This document shows, piece after piece, positions 1 to 11,004 of a DNA stretch of 64,000 bases; positions within the stretch are counted from its first letter, which is position 1, and each line of letters starts with the position of its first letter. The notes beneath the pieces are model-generated. The model ran no database searches. It saw nothing but the letters and a program-made list of their open reading frames with translations, and was not told where the DNA came from. Location: positions 1,250,001 through 1,314,000 of the forward strand of contig NC_091942.1 of the NCBI RefSeq assembly GCF_041260155.1. Direction: 5' to 3'. The translations under genes were made by a program, and so were the position numbers. The DNA comes from Ptychodera flava. Its lineage: Eukaryota; Hemichordata; Enteropneusta; Ptychoderidae.

Positions 1-640
1 TTCATGTACGGAGCCATTAAACTCACACGTGTTTCAACCCATTTTATTCAAAGTTGGTACAAGGACATTGACCAATGTCATAGATATGCACGTCAATTTG
101 TTTTGTGATACGATCCAATATGGCTGCTGTGCGGCCATTTTGTTATGATTTTTTCATGTACAGAGCCATAACTCAGGCATATCTCAACCGATTTTATTCA
201 AAGTTGGTACAAGGACATTGACCTATGTCATACATATGCATGTTGATTTGTTTTGTGATACGATCCAATAAATTAAATTAATTGCCAATTTGCATTTACA
301 TGATGAACTTTTGTTTTTAGGGTGAATGTCCAGAAGCAGTGCATCAAACTTTATAAAATATGGTACCAGTGATAATCCATCAGTGTTATGATAGGATGCG
401 AAAATGTTTTGCAACATCGTGTTGATTAATTCCTAGTTGACTCATTAAATGACCTTTAGGATGGTGGCCTACATTGGTTTTATGTTTTCATCACCATGGA
501 ACTCATTCTTGGCCATTGAGCGCCATCTGTATCAAAGTATTTTTATCACAGACCTAATTAATGAAGATGACTCTATCCTCTCTGAGGACTTGTAATCAAA
601 GTACCCATTAACAAGTGGGGACTGTGTCATCAACGATGAC
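1..640. repeat. Truncated second copy of the 150-bp-core element
   Basis: Positions 1-270 hold about two units of the ~150-bp tandem core (…GTTGGTACAAGGACATTGAC…). Positions 300-640 match the tail seen at 43,085-43,304 plus 44,456-44,535, without the 1.15 kb insert found there. The left end is cut by the window. Confidence 0.8.
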
Positions 641-1000
641 TTGTTTTGACAATATTTTTGTTCAGTTTATACAATTGACAATTGCATCTTGTTCTACGCA
701 ATACAGACGAATGTTGAACTGTCCAGTATTTAGCTTGCAAACAAGGCCTGTGTATATATCCTGTGCATTTGTATCATTGACAAATGACTTTCAGTCTGGA
801 CTCTAATTCAATTACATATATTTATATATACAGGTTTGTTGACAAACTGAATATTGTGTGTTTCAGCATGCTGTAGGGAGACAGCAGTATATATAGTATT
901 TGATATATTGCATAGAAATATTGAAAAAATATCAACTTTAGCAGATTCTACCCCATTATAAGGCCAACTTGTTTTATGAAAATTCAACAGCATTCAGATA
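640..1000. repeat. Dispersed repeat shared with 31,030-31,400
   Basis: Runs of matching sequence, for example ATATTTTTGTTCAGTTT, TTTATATATACAGG and AGCATGCTGTAGGGAGA, occur in the same order at 31,030-31,400. A weaker third copy lies near 49,500-49,640. Confidence 0.7.
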
Positions 1001-1789
1001 TTTTTAGATTCTAGATTTTAATTATTACTAACATTAGAATCATTGGATGACACTAAAATGTTGGGAACTAAAACGTTTTCAGCCCCCCCCCCCCCATTGG
1101 TTCTGAATTATTATTCAAAAGTGCTCACTTGGGGGACTTAAAGTTGTTCTGGAGTCAAAAACAGGAGTCAAACTCTACACTGTTTGTAAAATGTCTACAA
1201 GAGGCGAAAATAATGGTGTCAAAACTGCCGTAAATATGTGTACACCATTCCAAGGGCCAGTACCCCGGTTCCGGCTCTCCATTCCCGCGACGGTTTTTTT
1301 TTTTTTTGAAAAAGATAAATTTATTTCCACATTGTCACAAATAAAACAGATCTTCATAACTGTGAATACATTAAAATTACAATGCGTCTTGTCGGAAGAA
1401 AAAACCCCCAAATAATTAGCTGATTAATTACAAAGATCATCATATGAATGCATTCAGGATGCATTCTTCTCCTTCAAGTCTTCCCGCGACGGGTTGTCTC
1501 GAAAAGGCTTGAGTACAGCGCAGCCAGCGGCAGAAATAGGGCAAGGACGCGAGCGGCCTTGTGTTATTTTTGCTCTGGTCATTGACCCTGCACGACGATG
1601 TCCAGTCCCCTTTCACGTGTCACCCTGACCCATGCCCTGACCGTGCACGTGTCATACACACGTGTACTATAACTGTCGCTGATATTACGTAACTGGGGCT
1701 CCACTCTCTGGTATTCGATCTCACAATCACTGTGAAGGGCTGATGCGAATAAAAATGTCCCGTACACATTTACGACCGCAAAAAATAAG

Positions 1790-2074
1790 TTAAAGGGATA
1801 AAGAAGACGGATATGCGCTCAAAGGTCATATGGGACCCATATGGCCCCAGCATACGACCAATGTAAACACTGTATCCAAGCTACGATGGTGATCAATGAA
1901 ACTTCAAACATGTCTGTCACAGTCTGCATCACGGGAGGGACCGTGTCTGCATCTTATAATTATTTTAATGTTGCAGCTATGATGATGAGGTGCATCTAGA
2001 TATCGTGCACGAAATACATTGTTTGTAAACAAGAAACTTGCACGGGCGCAGTTCCAACGACTGTTTCCCTTTAG
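1790..2074. mobile_element. TTAAAGGGA-ended MITE, copy 1
   Basis: Starts TTAAAGGGATA and ends TTTCCCTTTAG, forming short inverted ends. The inverted homologue is at 25,217-25,451; both share CTTGTTTACAAACAATGTAT and the ATATGGGACCCA region. It carries micro-palindrome 1930-1945, which the other copy lacks. It has no coding capacity. Confidence 0.7.
1930..1945. mobile_element. Micro-palindrome insertion 1 (16 bp, 7-bp TSD)
   Basis: CACGGGAGGGACCGTG is flanked on both sides by TCTGCAT (1923-1929 and 1946-1952). The homologous repeat at 25,217-25,451 has a single TCTACAT and no insert, so this is a true insertion with target duplication. Confidence 0.75.
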
Positions 2075-3138
2075 AGCTTGCGCAAGACTTTTCGTATTTT
2101 CTTAAAATTTGGTTTGTTTTCGTGTGTTAATCACTCTGAGCTGTCTGATTTAGTATACACAGTTGAAACATTCATGTGGAGTGACCATTGTTGACACAAC
2201 TTCATGGTGTTATTGAGATACCGTCCACCCTGCTTCGGCGGTCTCATTATTTTGGAGGTGTAATTCAAACACTTAACATCCAGGTAAATAGGCGTAAATT
2301 CCCTGCTGACACGGCGAACATTACCCAAGGTGCTAAGGGAACAGACTGCAGACAAGATTAGTGTGTTACCAAGGTTTTTAGCCTTCAGTTACAGTTTCTC
2401 AGCCAAGATAATGAATTTACCATCACCAGAGTGAAAATGGTATGTGCCACCATCCAGGTATACACAAATGACACGGGCTGTGTACTGATATAGGTACACT
2501 CTATCGGAATACGGCTTGGATAAGAGTTAATTATCACAGGTACACATGGGCAAATAGAGAGAATTAACAGACGTAATGGCCTCTTACCGAACAGATCACC
2601 ATAGAGGTTTCAGAGTATGGTTTGTTACAGATGATCAATAGGTGTTTTTGTATATGGTGCGTCTCGACTACATGTAAGACAGCGAAGGAAACATCAACCT
2701 TACATCAAAAAGTAAGTTATGGTATGTATAAATATGACTAAATAGGAGCAGTTTTGGGAATCATTTCATGCTTAGAGTTTTGGATTTGGATCAGGCCTGC
2801 GAGTAAGGACGAATTTGTTTATGCCTAATATCTGTCTGATCATCTCTCAACATGTGACATAAATAGCTCCCCCCCCCCTCTCAAGGTTCGGATGTTACGT
2901 AATAGAGGAAAACGCGATAACTTTGCAATGAACAGTCAAAACGGTGTGTTGTGTACCTACCATGGCACGCACACTAGCTGCTCAGTGCGTAGGATTGCTA
3001 ACTTCATCATGGACATTTAAGCACAGTGCTAAGATTTGTGAAAATGTCATGATCGATATTATTTGAACGAGGAAACGCGCGGATGCGACAAATTGATGGG
3101 TTTTCAAATCTCTGATAATATAAAGGTTTTGGCTTGTC

Positions 3139-3166
3139 CACGGTTCCTCTATATAGAGGGACCGTG
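3139..3166. mobile_element. Micro-palindrome insertion 2 (28 bp, decayed TSD)
   Basis: Arms CACGGTTCCTCTATA and TATAGAGGGACCGTG pair with one mismatch. Flanks GCTTGTC and GTTTTTC agree at 5 of 7 positions, as an old duplication might. Confidence 0.5.
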
Positions 3167-3421
3167 GTTTTTCTAATGATGAAAAGACATTTCAGTTGAC
3201 ATTTGCTATCTAGTTATTTTACCTCTATGATGTACTCTTTTTGCCAACCTTGATTAATCAATGTGTTTTTGATTACGACATAAACTATCGAACTATCGAT
3301 GACAAAACCTGCAACTGACCTCTGAACTTTCCTATGATAATGAGATAACGGTGACCTGTGTTCAGTGTGTGAAACAGGTCTTGCGATCAACATGGGCGCT
3401 GCTTGTGTTGCCAAGTGGCAT

Positions 3422-3439
3422 CACGGTCCCTCCCCCGTG
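3422..3439. mobile_element. Micro-palindrome insertion 3 (18 bp, 7-bp TSD)
   Basis: CACGGTCCCTCCCCCGTG sits between exact copies of GTGGCAT (3415-3421 and 3440-3446). Termini match the other CACGGTCCC members. Confidence 0.7.
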
Positions 3440-4018
3440 GTGGCATGTATAAGGGACTGGTCAGTTTCTTCGGTCTGGGGTGAATTATTTTTGCAGACGT
3501 CAAAAAGTGGCTGACCCCCCATTTTCATACTGTCGAAAACAGGGTGACCCCACGACAAATGTTATATCAAAAGTTGAAATGTAAATTCAATTGTATTTTT
3601 GTGAAATTGTTGACATGTCAGTTATAAGATAGGAATATCAAGGTTTCAATTTTAAGGTTTGAATACAGCTACAGTATTTTGAATGAAATCTTTATGTATT
3701 TCACACTTTCTATGCATAACCAGATGTCCAATATTGTTGTGCATATAAATCATGGATGTCAAAGGAGAACAGCAGTAGATAAAAAAATGAGTCGATGTTA
3801 TAATTCAAAAACACGCCGATCCCCGACCGATTGAGCATTTCAAAAACATCGTGAACACCCCCGCCTCACCAAAGTCATAAGCAGGGTGACACCTGTGAAT
3901 CCACCGCCCCCAGGTCAAAGAAATTGACCAGTCCTGTAAACTATAGTACCATGTTTAGAATTCCACGCAGCTGTATATTGTTCTACTATTGTGCGTATGT
4001 GTTTATATGTGTATTTAT

Positions 4019-4021
<3 letters not shown>

Positions 4022-4100
<79 letters not shown>

Positions 4101-4135
4101 GGGGGGGGGGGGTGTGTGTGTGTGTGAGAGAGAGA
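4022..4135. repeat. (AT)n, poly-G and (GT)n microsatellites
   Basis: About 35 AT dinucleotides, then a G run and GT repeats. The ORFs across it are repeat artefacts. Confidence 0.9.
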
Positions 4136-4226
4136 GTGTAGAGCTATGGATACTTTTAGTAGGCCTACTATCTGAAGATCGCAGGATGCGTGAAACAACA
4201 GATACTATTACTTTGTATTTGAAGTA

Positions 4227-4229
<3 letters not shown>

Positions 4230-4300
<71 letters not shown>

Positions 4301-4305
4301 TATGG
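4230..4305. repeat. (AT)n microsatellite
   Basis: About 38 AT dinucleotides, only 95 bp from the previous array. Confidence 0.9.
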
Positions 4306-4415
4306 TATATGAGCTTGTATTACTTGTATGTGTGCGTGCGTGCGCGCTTGCAATGTTGCCATTGCCGTAACATAAGCACTTCAAGTTTGGCTAGAAGATC
4401 TACAGCTGATAATGT

Positions 4416-4421
4416 TTTATT
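4416..4421 (-). terminator. Candidate polyadenylation signal of fascin
   Basis: AATAAA on the minus strand, about 150 nt past the fascin stop. A second AATAAA at 4547-4552 lies only about 20 nt past the stop and is less likely to be used. Confidence 0.4.
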
Positions 4422-4572
4422 TTGGTCGTACTAGCAGCAACAAAGGTGTATTGGTTAAAGGTAACGAGGTTTGTAATGTTTACTGTGGTAGAGCACTCTA
4501 CACTTCAGCATCAATATACGAAAACAAGCTTATCATCGGTCTGGTTTTTATTAGACAACCACAATTTTTTTC

Positions 4573-7500
4573 CTAGTACTCCCAAAGCGTATTTGGCTCA
4601 ACTTTAATCCCATTTGCACGAAAAATGCCACTCTGTTCACCTTTTACCAGGTTGTTGTTTTGCGCACGGAGGCAGATTTTGCAGTTTGGTTGAAATTCGA
4701 ACCTATACTGAGCGGCGGGTTTGTCAGGAGCCTGGCTGGAAACTTGAGGATCACCGTCTTCATTTATGGTCCAAAGTTGCTCGTCAGCACCTACAAAATT
4801 TATCCATAGAATGGAAAAATGTGAAATAAAATTGTAAACCAAGATGTCTTTCAAAGCAGCTGCTACTTTTAATGAAATTTCCACCGTAGTTTTGTTCAAT
4901 AACCACGTACATTTGTTTGCAATATGCAAAGTTACAGTTGATTAATGAATTCTGGACTAAAATTTAGAATTCCACTATCAACACTGGTTTTGTTGCTAAA
5001 CAGCACACTCTGGGGAGTGAAAAACAAAACCAAGATAAGAAAGGCAGTAACATTTGACGTTATACGCATATAAATTGCACTCTAGAAGTTTTTGTTTGCT
5101 GTTACGAGTTCGGGTTACATCCAATGAACTTTACCGTGATTGAATTCGTACATGTATGCATTGAGGTGTGTGCTATACCTCCATGGTGTATGGGTACCTT
5201 GACAGTGTATGGGTGCCTTGACGGTGTATGGACACCCCGCCAACTCCAACTCCACAGGTGAAGATGGAGCACTCACTGAATCTTTTAGTGGTTGAATATG
5301 CTGATGACATGCATAGCAAAACAATTAACAACAAAAACAACACAGACAAATATGGTAACTTGCCTTTTATCTTAACTTCGTAAGCCCCATCCTTGTACGT
5401 AACATGAATGGGATTGAACTTGGCGCAGTTGCACTCCATTTTATTGGTTGACTTAACGCCGACGTAGCCATGTTCGCCTCGGAGCACAAAGACAGGGCGG
5501 TTTGTCAGCATAAACTTGAAGCTCTCTTTCTCGGTGATATTGTCAGAGATGGCGAAGAGATGACCTTGTGGTTTGGCCATGATATACTTGCCGTTGTTTG
5601 CCCTGATGGCGATGTCATTCTCATCGTATTCAAACGTAAATAACGCTTCAGGAACGGTTCTACAGATTGATAAGATTGGCATGTAGACATTTAAACATTG
5701 GGCAAACCTGTATTTTTGTCAAAATGAATTCTTAATCAAGAAAGTATTAGGTCTCGGAAGCATTTAGCCAATTGATTGGCTGAAACTCTCTGTTCTCACT
5801 GAGTTATTTTCAAACAGCCAATCAGGTAGAGAATCATCCTAGTTTCAGAGTCCTTAAGTTACTGTAAATAGTGACGATCAACCAATCAGATATTACCTTC
5901 CGAGTCGTTGCACATTGTCGGAAGTATTACTGTAAGGTAAATTTGTGATACCGAAGACCTCCCACTTTGAAGTGGTTTATTTGCACAGTTTGTTTTGGGT
6001 GTTTTCACATCGAAGACATTGTTATCGCTGTTTACATGGAAGTATATCTTGGCTCTTCATAAGTGACAGGTACATGAACCTGCCGGCTAGGGGGCCGCGG
6101 CTTGAGTGACTCTCAGAGAAATACAAGTTCAAGGGTTTGAAGTGTTTTCACTCTTATCAACCAATCTAGGGGACAGTTTTCAACAGAAGCTTTACGAGCT
6201 CAGTACATGTAACTCCTTTTAGTTTTACAAGACGAAGTATTTCATCGTAGATTCTAGAAAAATGTCTTTGATGTTTTTTAAAAGATGCTCATGCAATTAG
6301 TGTTATTTCTTCATAGATACAATTCCCTTCGTAGCACCATTGCACAAAAGGTTCAGTGATACATTCAGCATAGAGAAATCGGAAATAGGCCACGCACACA
6401 GTACTGACTCCTTGTCTGTTTAGTTATTTGTTAATGCGTGTTTGTTTATTTGTTACGTATGATTATTTCCATACACAATATAGAACCAATAAAGAGTTGT
6501 ATTTGTGTTCATGTTTGTCAATAAAGAACGGCGTTTGTTCGTTTTTGTTTACAAGTACAATCAAAAACCTTCTAATACAATCCAACATACGAAATGATAA
6601 GCATATCCGCGCCCTTGCCATGAGGGGTAAGCACTCATGTGTGTCCACCACTCTTTCTTAATTCTCACCCTTTCTAAGTTTAAAATACTAGTATTATTTA
6701 TTTACTGTACTGAGTCTCGTAAACAAAAAACCCTAACAATCACCTTTCTTTAACGACAAACATGAACAAAGATACAACTCTTTACTGTTTTTTTTATTTT
6801 ATATGAAAATAATTATAAGTAACAAACAAACAAATACGTATAAACAAACAAACAAACAAACAAGGAGCCAAAGTTCCCAGTAGTACACGCTGAGACTATA
6901 AACACTAATTTTTTTTTGCTAGTGTTAAACTGGCACATTGATCGGAATGACATAGAGCCACACTTATTCGCGTATACAAATACTTCAAGTGTTTAAAAAG
7001 GCGCCCTTCTCAATCCCAGGTTCTCGCATTAGCGAATGTGTCAACAGCCCATTAACAGTTTGTCATTCTTTTGTTTTCCACCGAATATCTCATCAAGTAA
7101 ATAATATTTATATTAGATAAATCTGATAATTGAGTGGGGGCTTAAGTGTGGAAGACTGAAAGGCTACGGTGTTCAAGTAAACTTTGAAACCGAAATAAAT
7201 GGGAAAATCTGACAGGTATGATGAAGGCATATTTGACGACAGCGAAATTTCATAATGTGTTTATCCATCATAGACTTTCTGTGTTTAATAGTACATTGCA
7301 TTCCAAAAGTTGTCACCACTTCTAGTTGGTCGAAAAACGACAACTTTTTTGCATCAATATGTCGAGGACAAAAGCTAAACTTGAAGAAAGCCAATTTCTA
7401 ATACTCACGGGCTTGTCTTCGTTGCTTGTAGACCGCAAGAGGGCGTGAGGAGCCAGTAGGTATCCAAAGAGGCACGTATGGCACATTTTCCATCACCAAC

Positions 7501-9271
7501 ACATTCTACTTGGAAAGTTTCCAACTCTCCGAAGCTACTCTTCGGCTGGTTGGCTGACAAATCCTGACCTGGGTATAAAAATGAAAAAAAAACCGTTTAC
7601 AAGGCTAAATTTCGTGCATGTCTTGGAAATATTTCATCATTGCGGCAAATGTAAAGGTATCGAAGACATTCCAAGGCTCTTGATTAAAAGCGATTAGTAT
7701 TTCGTTGAATTCAGTTTTATACTGTCTTGTACATGTCGCATGGACGTGTTTCGCTGAGATACCAACTTATGATCGTCACAATTATGAAGAAAAACTACCC
7801 CTAAATTTGAAAGTTGTGGGTTGCCATGGCACTTCAGCTATAACTGTGAAGAGTATACCATCTTGCCACTAAAGTTGAGTAGCTACGAAGATAACAAATC
7901 AGGAGAAGCAGGGCGCGCATAATAGTGTCGGAGACAGCGGGTGGCCAAGGCAGGGAACTTTATGCGCACTCTTGCGCGTGAAAGTCGCTGTTTAACCGTT
8001 GTTCGATTTTGAGTTGTTTCTGTCGAAATGCATCTTTAGTTCCTGATGCGCGGAATATGCGAAATCTTTAATACAGTTTCAAATAAGTTTTGAACGAAGT
8101 TGACCCTAAAAACAACACTTGACCTGTTGCTTGTTGTACGTACGGGATAGGTACCGACGACGTACATAAACGGAGCAAAATTTGTTCGAACCGACCAAGA
8201 TGAATTTAGGCTAAGGCTGGGAGCTTTTCAGAGCCGACAATGACATATCTAGAATGCAGAATGGCGCGATTTTTTAAAAAGTTAAGATAAGTTTAGGTAG
8301 CAAACTCAAAAAATGACCAGTCTGTTCACTGTAAATTTGTTAATTTGTTCTGTTTTGGTAATATCCTTTATGCCAACATCCATGGTCGCAAACGACGTTG
8401 CAAACTTTGCCGTCGCCAAAGATAGGCAAGCACCGCTGCTGAGTAATCTTTCGGAATTAAAACACAGTCACTGTCTCTTCTTACCTTGCCTCAGAGAGAC
8501 GAATTTTCCGCTCGGAGCGAGAAAGACACCTTGTGGATTACTTGTTTGCAGCGTAAAGACTTCATCCTTGCCAACCGCCTTGCTCTTGGCTTTCAAGAAT
8601 GCTTTAGGACCTGCCGGCGCGAGGAAACGTCCCTCACAATCCTTAAAAGCCACTTTTCCACCGTGGACTTCCAGAATGAACTGTGTATCTTCACTTAGTC
8701 CATCGACAAGGTTGCCTCCTCGATGAAGGTACTTGTCATTACATGCACGGAACGAATACCTGCCGTCATTGAAATCAAACGTAACGATGTATTCCTTGCC
8801 CCATGGCATCGTTTCCAACACGCTGAGGCCATCTTCCAGAAGCCGTGCGAACCGACCGCGATAATTACAGATTTGAACCTGGGGGTGAATTCCGACATGG
8901 ACGGTCCACAGCTCGTTGTCAGTGATGGTTTTGCTGAAACAGCTCAAGTCGTCTTCCTTGCCACCGAAATAGTAGCCATGAGTACTACGGAAAGCCCAAC
9001 GACCATCTTTCTTGACTTCGACGGTGAATTTTTCATCGGCGCCGTGTGCATCGGATTCACAGCGAACGTTGCCGCGTTTGTCAGCGGACATGTATTTGCC
9101 GAGGTGGCTACGCAGATACGTTCCACCTTCCTCAGGTTGTTCGATCGTCCATTTCTGTCTTGCTTTCAACGCTTTCCCTTGAGCATTGATTTTCAATCCA
9201 AATTTTTCCTGCGTCAGATACTTGTTCTCGCTGTTAATAAAGCCAAACTCCATAGGCTTTCCGCTCGACAT
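4573..9271 (-). CDS. FSCN: Fascin, actin-bundling protein (4 exons)
   Basis: Fascin cross-links parallel actin filaments in filopodia and microvilli through four beta-trefoil domains. Exons in transcript order: 9271-8485, 7568-7409, 5659-5364, 4790-4573. Phases join cleanly and give 486 aa, against 493 in human fascin-1. Family signatures seen: YLRSHLGKY, WAFRSTHGYYFGG, GKVAFKDCEGRFLAP, LSANQ, RGEHGYVG, DGAYEVK and the conserved C-terminal LWEY just before the stop. Trefoils fall roughly at residues 8-135, 136-258, 259-380 and 381-486. The start at 9271 is the first ATG and matches the usual short fascin N-terminus. Intron 3 appears to use a GC donor. The human PKC site Ser39 lies in a stretch that here reads GKALKARQKW, with Ala34 at the aligned place. 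Family assignment is near certain; which fascin paralogue is not decided. Confidence 0.96.
5660..7408. other. Fascin intron 2
   Basis: Simple AAAC-type runs near 6,820-6,860. Otherwise no recognised element or exon. Confidence 0.5.
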
Positions 9272-9366
9272 TGTTACGGCGTTTTGGATCGACGGGAAAG
9301 CTTGATCACAGAAGAGCGCATCCGAAGTTTTGATCCAAATCTACCAAGACTGATAGACATCGATTA

Positions 9367-9374
9367 TGACGTCA
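9367..9374. promoter_or_regulatory. Palindromic CRE (TGACGTCA) next to the fascin start
   Basis: A perfect 8-bp cAMP response element, TGACGTCA, lies 96 bp upstream of the fascin ATG. Human FSCN1 is reported to carry a functional CRE in its proximal promoter, so placement agrees with known regulation. Function here is inference from motif and position. Confidence 0.45.
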
Positions 9375-9403
9375 CCGGTTGTTTCGTCAACGAAAGCAAA
9401 TGA

Positions 9404-9433
9404 ACAAGATACGAGAACGTTCTCGTAACTTGT
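9404..9433. promoter_or_regulatory. 30-bp near-perfect palindrome upstream of fascin
   Basis: The central 18 bp at 9410-9427 are an exact palindrome centred on GAACGTTC. Arms ACAAG and CTTGT extend it to 30 bp with one mismatched pair. It could bind a dimeric factor in the fascin 5' region or simply form a hairpin. No factor is assigned. Confidence 0.35.
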
Positions 9434-9586
9434 ATCTCGTATCTCGAACTGGGCGATCTCGTCGTGCTTGTAAATGGAGAACTTTTCAAATCTCGCGGAT
9501 AAAACATTCTGTTTCTCGAAGCAGAATCTGTCGAACGCGCGGTGGAACGCATACGCAATCACAAAGCAGCCAACAGCATCTCTGTA

Positions 9587-9595
9587 GATATATAG
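9587..9595 (-). promoter_or_regulatory. Possible TATA box of fascin
   Basis: Minus strand reads CTATATATC about 315 bp upstream of the fascin ATG. It would give a 5' UTR near 290 nt containing the CRE and the palindrome. Motif evidence only. Confidence 0.3.
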
Positions 9596-9599
9596 CGTT

Positions 9600-11004
9600 G
9601 GGTCTATAGATACTTCTAGCCTGACATAACAAGGTAAATGTAACGATCTTGTAATATTCTCAGTAAAGGCAGTAAACTATGGTTGAAATTTAACAACCAG
9701 TGATAATAACAAGGGCGCGTAAATGTCAGCCAACAATTTTGTCGGAACGTGATATTTATTTATTTATTTATTTACACTTTTACTGAGCGACCGAGTTACT
9801 TAAGGAGTAATTTTCGTCGGGGCTCAAATAAAGAGCAAAAATCTCAAAAAAGAACAAAGCTAATTACTAATTACAGAGGAACATTTTCCCATCGGTAGGC
9901 CTACTACACCTATCGTCACGAAAAGAAATGTTTTCCCTGCGTATACATGTTATGGTTATGTCTGTAGATGAGCTATGCGTTTCTCAAAACAGAGACAAAC
10001 AGATGATCGCACCACGTGTCAATCGGCAGGTGCTTCCGCTGCTTTGATTCGGTACAATATCTTAAATCCAATTCTGTACTTTGGACAAATATGACAAAAT
10101 TCGTCTTCAGTACCTAGTAGCCTACTTTCATTTGTACAAACTGCCAAGTTACAAAACGAGACCTGTAACTTTAACATTGGAAGATAATGAATGCTAACAG
10201 CCCTTATCAATAAAAGAAAATAGCCCGACATATAATCTTCCGAAATCGTTGTATTTTGTCCAAACTCGAATGCATGTGTTGCTATGGGACTAGTAGACTA
10301 GTGTCAGGTTGCCATTTACTAGTATCTCTTGATTGAATCTGTGTTATAAGTCCTTGATGTGGGTTGGCCATTGAATATGTACATCGATTTTGAAGTGAAC
10401 ATTCACACGTTTTATGACATGGGTGTCTCATCAGTACCCGAAAAGGGCAGTATGAGCGTTTGCACTGTGCACATTGGAGAAATGTTTTCTCCTTGTCTGT
10501 GGCACATTCAAGAAATGTAACGCAAATAAGCTTACAATGTCGTTTTCAGGAAGCAAACATGCAAATTGCAAGAGCCGCGCCTTTTGCCATTTTTGAGTAT
10601 TTGGATTCTGGATTTCAATAAACAAAAAAATCGTTTCTAATATTTCGCAATTATTTGTCTAAAATTTCAACTAGAAACAACGCCACATAACATCCTGTGT
10701 CTGACATTCGCTTTCAGATACTCCACAACAGCTGCTAGGTTCAAAGGTCACACCGTGGTATATTACGTCATTCAAAACAAGCACACAATGCTCAGCTGCG
10801 CACAGCTACAGAACTGCTCAGCGCGTATTGTGAGAGGGACCCAGTGAGTCGATGGCCTTCAGATCGAGGAGACGGACAAACAGTGACTGACTGTAGGGAA
10901 AACCCATGGCTTGCCCGTGGACTCTTGCCGTTTTGAGAGTGTTTTCTAGAAAAGGAGTTCACACAGGGAGACTTTGACGACAGCTTTTGTTCGGTGCTGC
11001 AACA
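9600..11004. other. Divergent intergenic region, fascin to MPV17L copy A
   Basis: About 1.4 kb between two head-to-head genes. Contains a short (TTTA)n run near 9755-9772 and presumably the MPV17L promoter and 5' UTR. No exon or mobile element was recognised. Confidence 0.5.

Noticed and set aside
6428-7394. Small ORFs in fascin intron 2
   Set aside because: No family similarity recognised and no fitting splice phases with fascin exons.
8723-9403. 226-codon ORF on the plus strand
   Set aside because: It is antisense to fascin exon 1, which explains the open frame.
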